A stretch of 64,000 nucleotides of DNA from Thermomonas paludicola. GTDB lineage: Bacteria; Pseudomonadota; Gammaproteobacteria; Xanthomonadales; Xanthomonadaceae. A program made the position numbers and the translations under genes. The stretch is from NCBI RefSeq assembly GCF_024498955.1, contig NZ_CP093311.1:248001-312000 (forward strand), in the 5' to 3' direction. The notes below the pieces were generated by a model. It worked only from the letters and a program-made list of their open reading frames with translations, made no database searches and was not told where the DNA came from. Positions 48,109 to 55,386 of this stretch are shown piece after piece. Numbering within the stretch: position 1 is the stretch's first letter; each line of letters opens with the position of its first letter.

Positions 48109-49359
48109 ATGCCCAACCGCGATGCCAACACCGACGCCACCTACACCGAGCGCATCGCCTTCGTGGCCGAATTGGCGCGCCACCTGCATGCCTATGGCAC
48201 CACCTCGCAGCGGCTGGAGGCCGCGCTGGAGCTGGTGGCCAAGCGCCTGGGGCTGGCCTGCGAGCCGTGGTCCAACCCGACCGGGATCATCCTGACGTTC
48301 AGCGATCCCACGCGCCCGGTGGGCGAGTCGGACACCACCCGGCTGATCCGGCCGGGCCTGGGCGACACCAATCTGCGCAAGCTGTGCGATGCCGACCAGA
48401 TTGCCGAAGACGTGATTTCCGGGCGCATGGACATTCCTGCCGGGCGCGCCGCGCTGCGCGCGCTGGAACGCCCGCCCGGGCCGCGCGGGCGGGCGATGCT
48501 GGCGCTGGCGTTTGCGCTGGCGTCGGCGGCGGTGGCGGGGTTGCTGCGCCTGCCCTGGCTGGACATTGCCACCGCCGGGACGATTGGCCTGTTGATTGGC
48601 CTGCTGGTCCTGGCCGCGCAATCGCGGCCGCGCCTGCATGAGGGGTTCGAGGCGCTGTCGGGGCTGCTGGCCGGCAGCGTGACGATTCTGGTCAGCAGCC
48701 TGGTCGGGCCGTTGAATCTCAATACGGTGATCATCGCCTCGCTGATCGTGCTGCTGCCCGGCATGACGCTGGCGCTGGCAACCAACGAGCTGACCAGCCG
48801 CCATTTGGTGTCGGGCACGGCGCGTTTCGCGGGCGCGCTGATGACCATCGTGAATCTGACCATCGGGACCGCCATTGCACTGGCCGCCGCCGGGCTGCTG
48901 GGCATCGAGCCGCAGGTTCGCGCCTGGCGGCCGCAGCCCGAATGGGTGGTGTGGGGCGCGGTGGTGGTGGCCGCCTATGCGTTTGCCGTGCTGTTCCAGG
49001 CGCATCGCCGCGATTATCTGCTGGTGATGATTGCAGCCGCCAGCGGTTATGTGATTTCACGGTTCGGCGGGGAGTGGCTGGGGGCGCCGGCGGGCGTGTT
49101 CCTGGCGGCGCTGCTGACGACCGCGGCCGGCAATCTGTATGCGCGCACCGCCAACCGGCCGGGCGCGCTGGTTCGCTTGCCCGGCATCATCATGCTGGTG
49201 CCGGGCAGCGTTGCGCTGCGCGGGGTGATCTCGCTGGTGCAATCGCAGAATATCGATGCGGGCCAGGATGCGGCGCTGGCGGCGCTGAATACCCTGATGG
49301 CCCTGCTGGCGGGATTGGTATTCGGCAACTTGCTGGTCAGCGCCCGCCGCAATCTCTGA
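48109..49359 (+). CDS. Threonine/serine exporter family protein (ThrE/DUF1212)
   Basis: A 416-residue membrane protein. The N-terminal soluble part (ERIAFVAELARHLHAYGTTSQRLEAALE) is typical of the ThrE N-domain, and about ten hydrophobic helices follow. GLSGLLAG-type sequence and PGIIMLVPGSVALRG are visible in the two membrane halves. It probably exports threonine, serine or similar amino acids. CATGCT lies 6 bp before the ATG at 48109. A stem-loop terminator follows 17 bp after the stop. Confidence 0.88.
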   Translation: MPNRDANTDATYTERIAFVAELARHLHAYGTTSQRLEAALELVAKRLGLACEPWSNPTGIILTFSDPTRPVGESDTTRLIRPGLGDTNLRKLCDADQIAEDVISGRMDIPAGRAALRALERPPGPRGRAMLALAFALASAAVAGLLRLPWLDIATAGTIGLLIGLLVLAAQSRPRLHEGFEALSGLLAGSVTILVSSLVGPLNLNTVIIASLIVLLPGMTLALATNELTSRHLVSGTARFAGALMTIVNLTIGTAIALAAAGLLGIEPQVRAWRPQPEWVVWGAVVVAAYAFAVLFQAHRRDYLLVMIAAASGYVISRFGGEWLGAPAGVFLAALLTTAAGNLYARTANRPGALVRLPGIIMLVPGSVALRGVISLVQSQNIDAGQDAALAALNTLMALLAGLVFGNLLVSARRNL

Positions 49360-49376
49360 ATTCCGGCCCGGAAAAC

Positions 49377-49402
49377 GAAACGCCGGCTTGCGCCGGCGTT
49401 TC
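49377..49402. terminator. Terminator between the ThrE-like gene and the H-NS-like gene
   Basis: An 11-bp perfect stem GAAACGCCGGC/GCCGGCGTTTC with loop TTGC lies between convergent genes. It closely resembles the stem after trpS. Confidence 0.85.
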
Positions 49403-49431
49403 CTGCAGCTTGAATCATCGCGGCAGCAGCA

Positions 49432-49800
49432 TCACTTGATCAGGAAGCTTTCCAGCGTGCCGCCCTTGGCGATTTCCGCGGCCAGCCACAGCGGCTGACG
49501 GCCACGGCCGGACCAGACGTTCTTTTCATTGGCGGGATCGCGGTATTTCGGCGCCACTTTGGCGCCGCGGCGACCCTTGGCGACCTTGCGGGCCTTCTTC
49601 GGCGACGGCGCAGCGGCATGGGCGCCGGGTTTGCCGAACAGTTCCTCGAAGGTCCAGCCGGTTGCTTTCAGCGCCTTTGCGACGGCCGCCTTGGCCTGTG
49701 CAGCCGGCTTGCGCTTCGACAGCACCTTGCGGCGGCTGTTGGCGCGCTTGATCAGTGCGGCAAGTTCCTGAGGATTGAGGCTTTCGATATTCACGGTCAT
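49432..49800 (-). CDS. H-NS-like nucleoid protein (H-NS histone family)
   Basis: A 122-residue protein. An N-terminal helical oligomerisation segment (NPQELAALIKRANSRRKVLSKRK) and a basic linker (SPKKARKVAKGRRGAKVAP) precede a C-terminal DNA-binding motif KYRDPANEKNVWSGRGRQPLWLAAEI. That motif carries the WSGRGRQP core of H-NS/Bv3F/XrvA proteins, which bind AT-rich minor grooves. The start at 49800 fits the family N-terminus. It lies downstream of proS on the same strand with its own AT-rich promoter region. Confidence 0.9.
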   Translation of the reverse strand: MTVNIESLNPQELAALIKRANSRRKVLSKRKPAAQAKAAVAKALKATGWTFEELFGKPGAHAAAPSPKKARKVAKGRRGAKVAPKYRDPANEKNVWSGRGRQPLWLAAEIAKGGTLESFLIK

Positions 49801-49854
49801 GGTTGGCTTCTTATTGTTGGGATGAAGGAAATATCCAGTCCTTTGGACGCGCGG

Positions 49855-49883
49855 ATCATATACCGGTGGATTAACAATATCCA
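49855..49883 (-). promoter_or_regulatory. Candidate promoter of the H-NS-like gene with ATATCC repeats
   Basis: On the minus strand, TGGATA (49878-49883) and TATGAT (49855-49860) are 17 bp apart and resemble -35 and -10 boxes. On the plus strand, ATATCC occurs at 49831-49836, 49877-49882 and 49895-49900 in this unusually AT-rich gap. Autoregulation is possible. Confidence 0.5.
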
Positions 49884-49902
49884 GCAGGAAGGATATATCC
49901 AT

Positions 49903-51612
49903 TCAGATGCGAAGTTTATCCAGCAGCGCCTCCCTGTCGAGATTCTCGGATTCGCCGGCGCTGCGCGCCCGATATTCGAACGTGCCGGCTTCCAGCCCGC
50001 GCGGGGAGACCACCACCCGGTGCGGAATGCCGATCAGTTCGATATCGGCAAACATCGCGCCGGCGCGCAATCCGCGGTCGTCGAGCACTGCATCCAGCCC
50101 GGCGGCAATCAATTCCGCGTGCAGGGCGTCGGCGGCGGCGGCCAGCGCCGGATCCTGCTTCGGATTGATCACGCACACCGCCACTTGCCACGGTGCCATC
50201 GCCGCCGGCCACAGAATGCCGGCGTCGTCGTGATTCTGTTCGATGGCCGCGGCAACGATGCGCGAAACGCCGATGCCGTAGCAACCCATCGCCGGATGCA
50301 CCGCCTTGCCGCCGGCGTCCAGAACGGTGCATTTCATCGCCTCGGAGTATTTGCGGCCGAGCGCGAACACGTGGCCAACCTCGATTCCGCGGCACAGGCC
50401 CAGCAGGCCGTTGCCGTCCGGGGAAGGGTCGCCGGCGAGGACATTGCGGATGTCGGCGACTTCCGGTTCCGCCAGGTCGCGCCCCCAGTTCACGCCGGCA
50501 ATATGGAAACCGGGCTTGTTGGCGCCCACCACGAAGTCGGCCATGGCCGCCACGCTGCGGTCGGCGATGACGCGGATCGGCTTTTTCGCATCGAGCGGGC
50601 CAAGGAAGCCGGGCTCGCTGCCTAGGTAGTCGAGAATCTCCGCCTCGGTGGCCAGCCGGTAATCGGCCAGGCCCGGCAATTTCGACAATTTGATTTCATT
50701 GACCGAATGGTCGCCGCGTACCTGCGCCAGGACGAATTGCGCTTCGTTGTCGGCATTGGTGGCCATGATGGCGACCGATTTGACGGTGCGCTGCAGCGGA
50801 ATGCCAAGCAGCGCGGCGACCTCGTCGCAGGTTTTCTGCACCGGGGTGGCGACTTCGCGCAGGGCTTCGGCGGGCGCGGGCCGGGAATCGCGGGACACCG
50901 CTTCCGCCAGCTCCACGTTTGCGGCGTAATCGGAGCTGTCGGAATAGGCGATGGAATCTTCGCCGGAGTCGGCCAACACGTGGAATTCGTGCGAGGCGCT
51001 GCCGCCGATCGCGCCGGTATCCGCCGCCACCGCGCGGAACTTCAGCCCCAGCCGGGTGAAGATGCGCGAATAGGTGTCGTACATGTTGCGGTATTCGGCG
51101 TGCAGCGAATCGTCGTCGACGTGGAAGGAATAGGCGTCCTTCATGATGAATTCGCGCGCGCGCATCACCCCGAAGCGCGGGCGGATTTCGTCGCGGAACT
51201 TGCTGGTGATCTGGTAGAAATTGAGCGGCAGCTGCTTGTAGCTGGCCACTTCCTGGCGGAAAAAGTCGGTGACGGCTTCCTCGGCGGTGGGGGTGAAGCA
51301 GTAGTCCTGATCCTTGCGATCGCGGATTTTCAGCAGTTGCGGGCCGAATTTCGCCCAGCGCCCGGTTTCTTCCCACAGTTCCTTCGGCTGCACCGACGGC
51401 ATCGTCATCTCGATGGCGCCGGCGCGGTTCATTTCCTCGCGCACCACCGATTCGACCTTGCGCAGCACCCGCAGCCCCAGCGGCGACCAGGTGTACAGGC
51501 CGGCGGCGAGCTTGCGGATCATGCCGGCCTTGAGCATCAGCTTGTGGCTGATGATCTCGGCATCGGCGGGGGTTTCTTTTTCGGTGCGGAGGTGGAATCG
51601 GGACAGGCGCAT
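49903..51612 (-). CDS. proS: Proline--tRNA ligase (bacterial type with editing domain)
   Basis: A 569-residue class II synthetase. Its N-terminal catalytic part has class II motifs around [31 protein letters not shown] and [28 protein letters not shown] YbaK-like editing insertion (about residues 225-380) contains [10 protein letters not shown] and [24 protein letters not shown] and the anticodon domain at the C-terminus complete the family pattern. The start at 51612 matches [10 protein letters not shown], and an upstream ATG at 51648 is not family-like. Confidence 0.95.
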   Translation of the reverse strand: MRLSRFHLRTEKETPADAEIISHKLMLKAGMIRKLAAGLYTWSPLGLRVLRKVESVVREEMNRAGAIEMTMPSVQPKELWEETGRWAKFGPQLLKIRDRKDQDYCFTPTAEEAVTDFFRQEVASYKQLPLNFYQITSKFRDEIRPRFGVMRAREFIMKDAYSFHVDDDSLHAEYRNMYDTYSRIFTRLGLKFRAVAADTGAIGGSASHEFHVLADSGEDSIAYSDSSDYAANVELAEAVSRDSRPAPAEALREVATPVQKTCDEVAALLGIPLQRTVKSVAIMATNADNEAQFVLAQVRGDHSVNEIKLSKLPGLADYRLATEAEILDYLGSEPGFLGPLDAKKPIRVIADRSVAAMADFVVGANKPGFHIAGVNWGRDLAEPEVADIRNVLAGDPSPDGNGLLGLCRGIEVGHVFALGRKYSEAMKCTVLDAGGKAVHPAMGCYGIGVSRIVAAAIEQNHDDAGILWPAAMAPWQVAVCVINPKQDPALAAAADALHAELIAAGLDAVLDDRGLRAGAMFADIELIGIPHRVVVSPRGLEAGTFEYRARSAGESENLDREALLDKLRI

Positions 51613-51687
51613 GGGGAATTCGCGGGCGGAAAGCAGGCATTTTGCCATGCTCCCGCCGCCAGGCCCTGCGCCGCGTGATGCAGGCGA

Positions 51688-51957
51688 TCAATCGCGTTCG
51701 CCGTGGACCTCGATGCCATCGGCCGGAATGCGGCTGATGCGTTCGTACTTGCGGCCCTTCGGAGGGCTTTGGGTGACGTGCAGGGCGCCCGCGTCATCGC
51801 GCCAGCGATACAGCGCGTTGGCGCGTTCGGCCTGGATTGCCGCAACTTCGGCGGCGGCCATGCGTTCGCGTTCGCGGCGCGGCATCTCGCTGGAATACCA
51901 CCACCACGCCGCCGCGCCGGCGGCGATGGCCAGCAGCAGTAGAGCGGCCTGTTTCAT
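51688..51957 (-). CDS. Small membrane-anchored DUF4124-like protein
   Basis: An 89-residue protein with an N-terminal membrane helix (QAALLLLAIAAGAAAWWWY), a charged segment, and LYRWRDDAGALHVTQSPPKG, a short match to the DUF4124 core seen in its upstream neighbour. Its ATG overlaps that neighbour's stop (ATGA, 51954-51957), so the two are co-translated. Function unknown. Confidence 0.75.
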   Translation of the reverse strand: MKQAALLLLAIAAGAAAWWWYSSEMPRRERERMAAAEVAAIQAERANALYRWRDDAGALHVTQSPPKGRKYERISRIPADGIEVHGERD

Positions 51958-52346
51958 GATTTGGAGGGTGGGCAGAAGGCCTTGACCGCGGCCTGGTTCA
52001 GTTCGAGCTGCGACTTGCGCTCGTCGGCGGTCAGGTTGCGATCCGGCTTGCCGTCGCCATTGGTGTCAATGCCCACGGCGCCGCTGCCCTGCAAACGCAG
52101 GGCGTTGGCGCGGGCGTTGGTGCATTGTTCGTTTTCCACCGGCTTGGCCGCATTGGGGTCGGCCGCGGTGCCGGAACGGACGTCGATGTCGCGGGTCTTG
52201 TGCCCCGCGGTCGGCTCGGTGTCGGCGTAATGGGTGACCCCGTTGGCGTCTTTCCATTGATAGACGCGCTGTTGCTGCTGGGCCAGCGACGGGGTGGCTG
52301 CGCTGGCCAGCAGCAGGGCGATGGCGAGGGTGTGGGTGATGCGCAT
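51954..52346 (-). CDS. DUF4124-domain secreted protein
   Basis: A 130-residue protein. The signal peptide (RITHTLAIALLLASAATPSLAQ) is followed by VYQWKDANGVTHYADTEP, the DUF4124 core. It ends with a segment containing IDTNGDGKPD, a calcium-binding-like loop, and two cysteines. GGAG lies 6 bp before the start at 52346. It is divergent from pssA. Function unknown; such proteins are common in Xanthomonadaceae. Confidence 0.85.
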   Translation of the reverse strand: MRITHTLAIALLLASAATPSLAQQQQRVYQWKDANGVTHYADTEPTAGHKTRDIDVRSGTAADPNAAKPVENEQCTNARANALRLQGSGAVGIDTNGDGKPDRNLTADERKSQLELNQAAVKAFCPPSKS

Positions 52347-52406
52347 GGGAAGCTCCGGGGGATATTGCGTCGATTCCAGCACTGCGCCGCCTCCACCGCA
52401 ACCCCG

Positions 52407-52412
52407 TACACT
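52407..52412 (+). promoter_or_regulatory. -10-like hexamer TACACT placed 6 bp before pssA
   Basis: TACACT ends 6 bp before the ATG at 52419, the same geometry as at 1949 and 19636. A -35 box is not clear. Confidence 0.5.
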
Positions 52413-52418
52413 GGGCAC

Positions 52419-53201
52419 ATGGACGAAATCGACACCTCCCACGCCCCCCGGCCGCGCGTTCGCGGCATCTACCTGCTGCCCAACCTGTTCACCACCGGTG
52501 GCCTGTTTGGCGGTTTCTTCGCCATCATCGCGGCCTCGCAGGGCCGCTTCGAAGCCGCCTGCATCGCCATTTTCGTGGCGGCGGTGCTGGATGGGCTGGA
52601 TGGCCGGGTGGCGCGGCTGACCAATACGCAGAGCGAGTTCGGCGTGCAGTACGACTCGCTGGCCGACCTGATCAGCTTCGGCATGGCCCCGGCGATGGTG
52701 ATGTACCACTGGGCGCTGCTGGCGCTGAAGCAGGACAGCATGACCCTGGGCAAGATCGGCTGGCTGGCGGCATTCCTGTATGCGGCGTGCGCGGCGCTGC
52801 GGCTGGCGCGCTTCAACAGCCAGGTCGGCACCGTGGACAAGCGCTGGTTCGTCGGCCTGGCCAGCCCGGCGGCAGCGGGATTGATGGCCAGCTTCGTCTG
52901 GGTGTGCCAGGAATTCGGCTGGTCGGGCGAAGAGCTGCGCTATGCCGCGCTGGGTTTGACCGTCACCGCCGGGCTATTGATGGTCAGCCGCATCCGCTAC
53001 AGCAGCTTCAAAGGCGGCGGGCACGGCCCCAAGGCCGACCGGGTGCCGTTTTTCGTGCTGGTGCTGGTGGTGGCCATTTTGATTGCGCTGTGGATCGCGC
53101 CCGCGGAAACCCTGCTGGCTGCGTCCACGCTGTATGCCTTGTCCGGGCCGTTGCTCTGGTTCCGCCGGCGCAAGCTGCCAGCGCAGGACGGCGCTGCTTG
53201 A
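52419..53201 (+). CDS. pssA: CDP-diacylglycerol--serine O-phosphatidyltransferase
   Basis: A 260-residue membrane enzyme making phosphatidylserine, precursor of phosphatidylethanolamine. It has the CDP-alcohol phosphatidyltransferase motif DGxxAR-x8-Gx3Dx3D, seen as DGRVARLTNTQSEFGVQYD and completed by SLAD. Hydrophobic helices follow. Its TGA overlaps the TTG start of the next small gene (53198-53201). The ATG at 52419 has TACACT 6 bp upstream. Confidence 0.93.
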   Translation: MDEIDTSHAPRPRVRGIYLLPNLFTTGGLFGGFFAIIAASQGRFEAACIAIFVAAVLDGLDGRVARLTNTQSEFGVQYDSLADLISFGMAPAMVMYHWALLALKQDSMTLGKIGWLAAFLYAACAALRLARFNSQVGTVDKRWFVGLASPAAAGLMASFVWVCQEFGWSGEELRYAALGLTVTAGLLMVSRIRYSSFKGGGHGPKADRVPFFVLVLVVAILIALWIAPAETLLAASTLYALSGPLLWFRRRKLPAQDGAA

Positions 53202-53461
53202 GTTGGGATGCGTTCCAGCGCACGGCGTTGGCCGAGCTGGGCCATGTGCTGTATCGCCTGCCCGCCGCGGCGGCGGAGCCGCTGCCGACAGACATCGATG
53301 CGGGGATGCTGGCGCGCTTGGCCAAGGCGGCAGGCGTGTCGCCTGAGCTGCTGCTGGTGCAGCCGGGAATCGTCGCTGGCGTGTCGTCGTTGCGCGGCAA
53401 TGGCGCCGCCAAACGCGCGCTGTGGCCGCAGCTGCGTGCCCTGCGCAGGGGCAGGCCATGA
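53198..53461 (+). CDS. holD: Probable DNA polymerase III psi subunit (HolD-like), TTG start
   Basis: An 87-residue frame between pssA and rimI, starting with TTG inside the pssA stop and ending inside the rimI ATG. It begins SWDAFQRTALAELGHVLYRLP, comparable to the E. coli psi N-terminus (DWQLQQLGITQWSLRRP). It also contains GVSPELLLVQ and NGAAKRALWPQL, comparable to TVSPDQVLQL and NPTARAALWQQI of psi. In E. coli holD directly precedes rimI, as here. Psi bridges the clamp loader to chi (HolC, gene at 58355-58780). It is shorter than E. coli psi. The assignment rests on memory of the E. coli sequence and on synteny. Confidence 0.72.
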   Translation: MSWDAFQRTALAELGHVLYRLPAAAAEPLPTDIDAGMLARLAKAAGVSPELLLVQPGIVAGVSSLRGNGAAKRALWPQLRALRRGRP

Positions 53462-53949
53462 ATCAGGCGCGCGCCTATGTCGACACCGATGCGCCCAGCC
53501 TGCGTCCGATGCGGGAGGCCGATCTGGATGCGGTGATGGCGATCGAGCAGCGCGCCTACCCGTTTCCGTGGACGCGCGGCATTTTCCGCGATTGCCTGCA
53601 GGCCAATTACGCGATGTGGGTGGTGGAGCGCGCCGATGGGGCCTTGCTGGGCTATGGCGTGCTCAGCATCGCGGTGGGCGAAGCCCATGTGCTCAACCTG
53701 TGCAGCGCGCCCGGCCACGAGCGGCAGGGCCTGGGGCGGCGCATGCTGCTGGCGCTGCTGAAAATCGCGCGCGGCCATGGCGCGCAGCGGGTGTTCCTGG
53801 AGGTGCGCCCCTCCAACCTGCGCGCGATCGCGCTGTACGAGCAGAACGGGTTCAACGAAATCGGCCGCCGCCCGCGCTATTACCCGGCGCCCGACAACGG
53901 GCGCGAGGATGCGATCGTGATGGCGATGGAGTTGCTGGCCGACGAGTGA
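53458..53949 (+). CDS. rimI: Ribosomal protein S18-alanine N-acetyltransferase RimI
   Basis: A 163-residue GNAT acetyltransferase. It contains LRPMREADLDAVMAIEQRAYPFPWT, the acetyl-CoA site RQGLGRRML (Q/RxxGxG/A) and EVRPSNLRAIALYEQNGF, all RimI-like. The ATG overlaps the stop of the upstream small gene (53458-53461). It is convergent with the diguanylate cyclase. Confidence 0.92.
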   Translation: MNQARAYVDTDAPSLRPMREADLDAVMAIEQRAYPFPWTRGIFRDCLQANYAMWVVERADGALLGYGVLSIAVGEAHVLNLCSAPGHERQGLGRRMLLALLKIARGHGAQRVFLEVRPSNLRAIALYEQNGFNEIGRRPRYYPAPDNGREDAIVMAMELLADE

Positions 53950-53951
53950 GG

Positions 53952-53970
53952 CTGCGCGATCGGCGCGCAG
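53952..53970. terminator. Possible weak hairpin between convergent rimI and diguanylate cyclase genes
   Basis: CTGCGCG (53952-53958) and CGCGCAG (53964-53970) form a 7-bp stem with loop ATCGG between the two stop codons. It lacks a T tract, so termination is uncertain. Confidence 0.35.
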
Positions 53971-53971
53971 G

Positions 53972-55273
53972 TCATTCTGCTGCGTCGGTCATGCCTTCCC
54001 CCAGCACGACGCTGCGGTTGCGACCCTGCCGCTTGGCCGCGTACAGCGCGTGGTCGGCGCGCGAGAACAGGTGTTCGAAGCGCGCATCGCCATCGCCCAG
54101 CGCGACGATGCCGAAACTGGCGGTGATTCCCAGCGCCGGGTGCTCCGCGCAAGGCCGGCACGCGATGGTCATGGTGCGGATGCGTTCGGCGATGACATAG
54201 GCGCCATCAAGGTCGGTGTCGGGCAGCAGGATGCAGAACTCTTCGCCGCCGGTGCGCGCGCACAGATCCACTTCGCGCAGCATCTGCCGGCAGCAGTCGG
54301 TGAAATCGCGCAGCACCCGGTCGCCCACCGGATGGCCATAGACGTCGTTGACCCGCTTGAAGTGGTCGATGTCGATGGCGATCAGCGCCAGCGGCAACGC
54401 GTGGCGGCGGCAGCGGGCGAACTCCTGCTCTCCGCGCTCGAAAAAACTGCGCCGGTTGGCGACGCCGGTGAGGCTGTCGGTGCGGGTCTGGCGCTGCAGT
54501 TCTTCCTTCAGTTCGTGCAGCTCGGTGATGTCGGTAACCAAGCCGATCAGCACCGGCATGCCGTCGAAGCCCGACCACGGCACCACCACGCTCCAGTAGT
54601 GACGCTGCTGGCCGTTGGCATCGACGAGCGATTCCTCGCCGGCGTAACGCGTGCCGGAGGCAAGGATCTGCAGGTCTTTTTCCCAGAACGCATCGGCGGC
54701 CTCGCGCGGCATCAGCTCGCTGTCCAGGCGGCCCACGATGTTCTCGACCGGCTGGCCCAGCACGGCGGCGGCTTTCCGGTTGGCGTACTTGAAGCGGCGG
54801 TCGGCCCCCTTCATGTAGATCAGCCCTTCGGCGTTGTCGAGCACCGCATCCAGCAGCTCCTTCTGCTCGCGGACCTTGTCTTCCAGCCGCTTTTTCTCGG
54901 TGATGTCGTGGGAGACGCCGAGCATCCCGATGATGGCGCCATCGGCATCGCGCAACGGCTTCTTCATCGACCAGTAGCAGCGCAATTCGCCGGTGGCATG
55001 GATCAGGTTGGTTTCCTCGCGGGCGATGGTTTCGCCGTCGCGCAGGACGCGCAGGTCGGTGTCCCGCAGTTCGGTGTTCTCGCCGATATCGACGAAATCG
55101 GTGAACGCCTTGCCGAGGACGTCCTCCAGGGTCAGGTTTGGCCCCAGCAGCGCCAGGACCAACTGGTTGGCATAGGTGAAGTGGCCCTGCGCGTCGGTGG
55201 TGTAAACGAAGGCGCCCACTTCATCCAGCAGCTGCCGGTATGCGGTGTTTTCAACTGTTGCGGGATTGCGCAT
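53972..55273 (-). CDS. PAS-PAS-GGDEF diguanylate cyclase
   Basis: A 433-residue cytoplasmic protein. Two PAS domains are visible (GAFVYTTDAQGHFTYANQLVL at about residues 10-130 and NAEGLIYMKGADRRFKYANRKAA at about 145-260). The GGDEF domain begins TRTDSLTGVANRRSFFERG and has active-site GGEEF at about residues 339-345. Five residues upstream, REVD fits the RxxD inhibitory site. It should therefore make c-di-GMP with product inhibition. A start at 55273 excludes antisense valS sequence. It follows valS on the same strand, 113 bp apart. Confidence 0.92.
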   Translation of the reverse strand: MRNPATVENTAYRQLLDEVGAFVYTTDAQGHFTYANQLVLALLGPNLTLEDVLGKAFTDFVDIGENTELRDTDLRVLRDGETIAREETNLIHATGELRCYWSMKKPLRDADGAIIGMLGVSHDITEKKRLEDKVREQKELLDAVLDNAEGLIYMKGADRRFKYANRKAAAVLGQPVENIVGRLDSELMPREAADAFWEKDLQILASGTRYAGEESLVDANGQQRHYWSVVVPWSGFDGMPVLIGLVTDITELHELKEELQRQTRTDSLTGVANRRSFFERGEQEFARCRRHALPLALIAIDIDHFKRVNDVYGHPVGDRVLRDFTDCCRQMLREVDLCARTGGEEFCILLPDTDLDGAYVIAERIRTMTIACRPCAEHPALGITASFGIVALGDGDARFEHLFSRADHALYAAKRQGRNRSVVLGEGMTDAAE

Positions 55274-55386
55274 GGTGCAGGATCCCTTTGAACGTGTTGG
55301 GCGTGAATCCGCTGGGCGTGCCCGGGTTCCGAAGGGGGCGGCGGGCGCTGTCTCAAGATAGCAATTCCCGCCGGTGCCGGCGCAGC

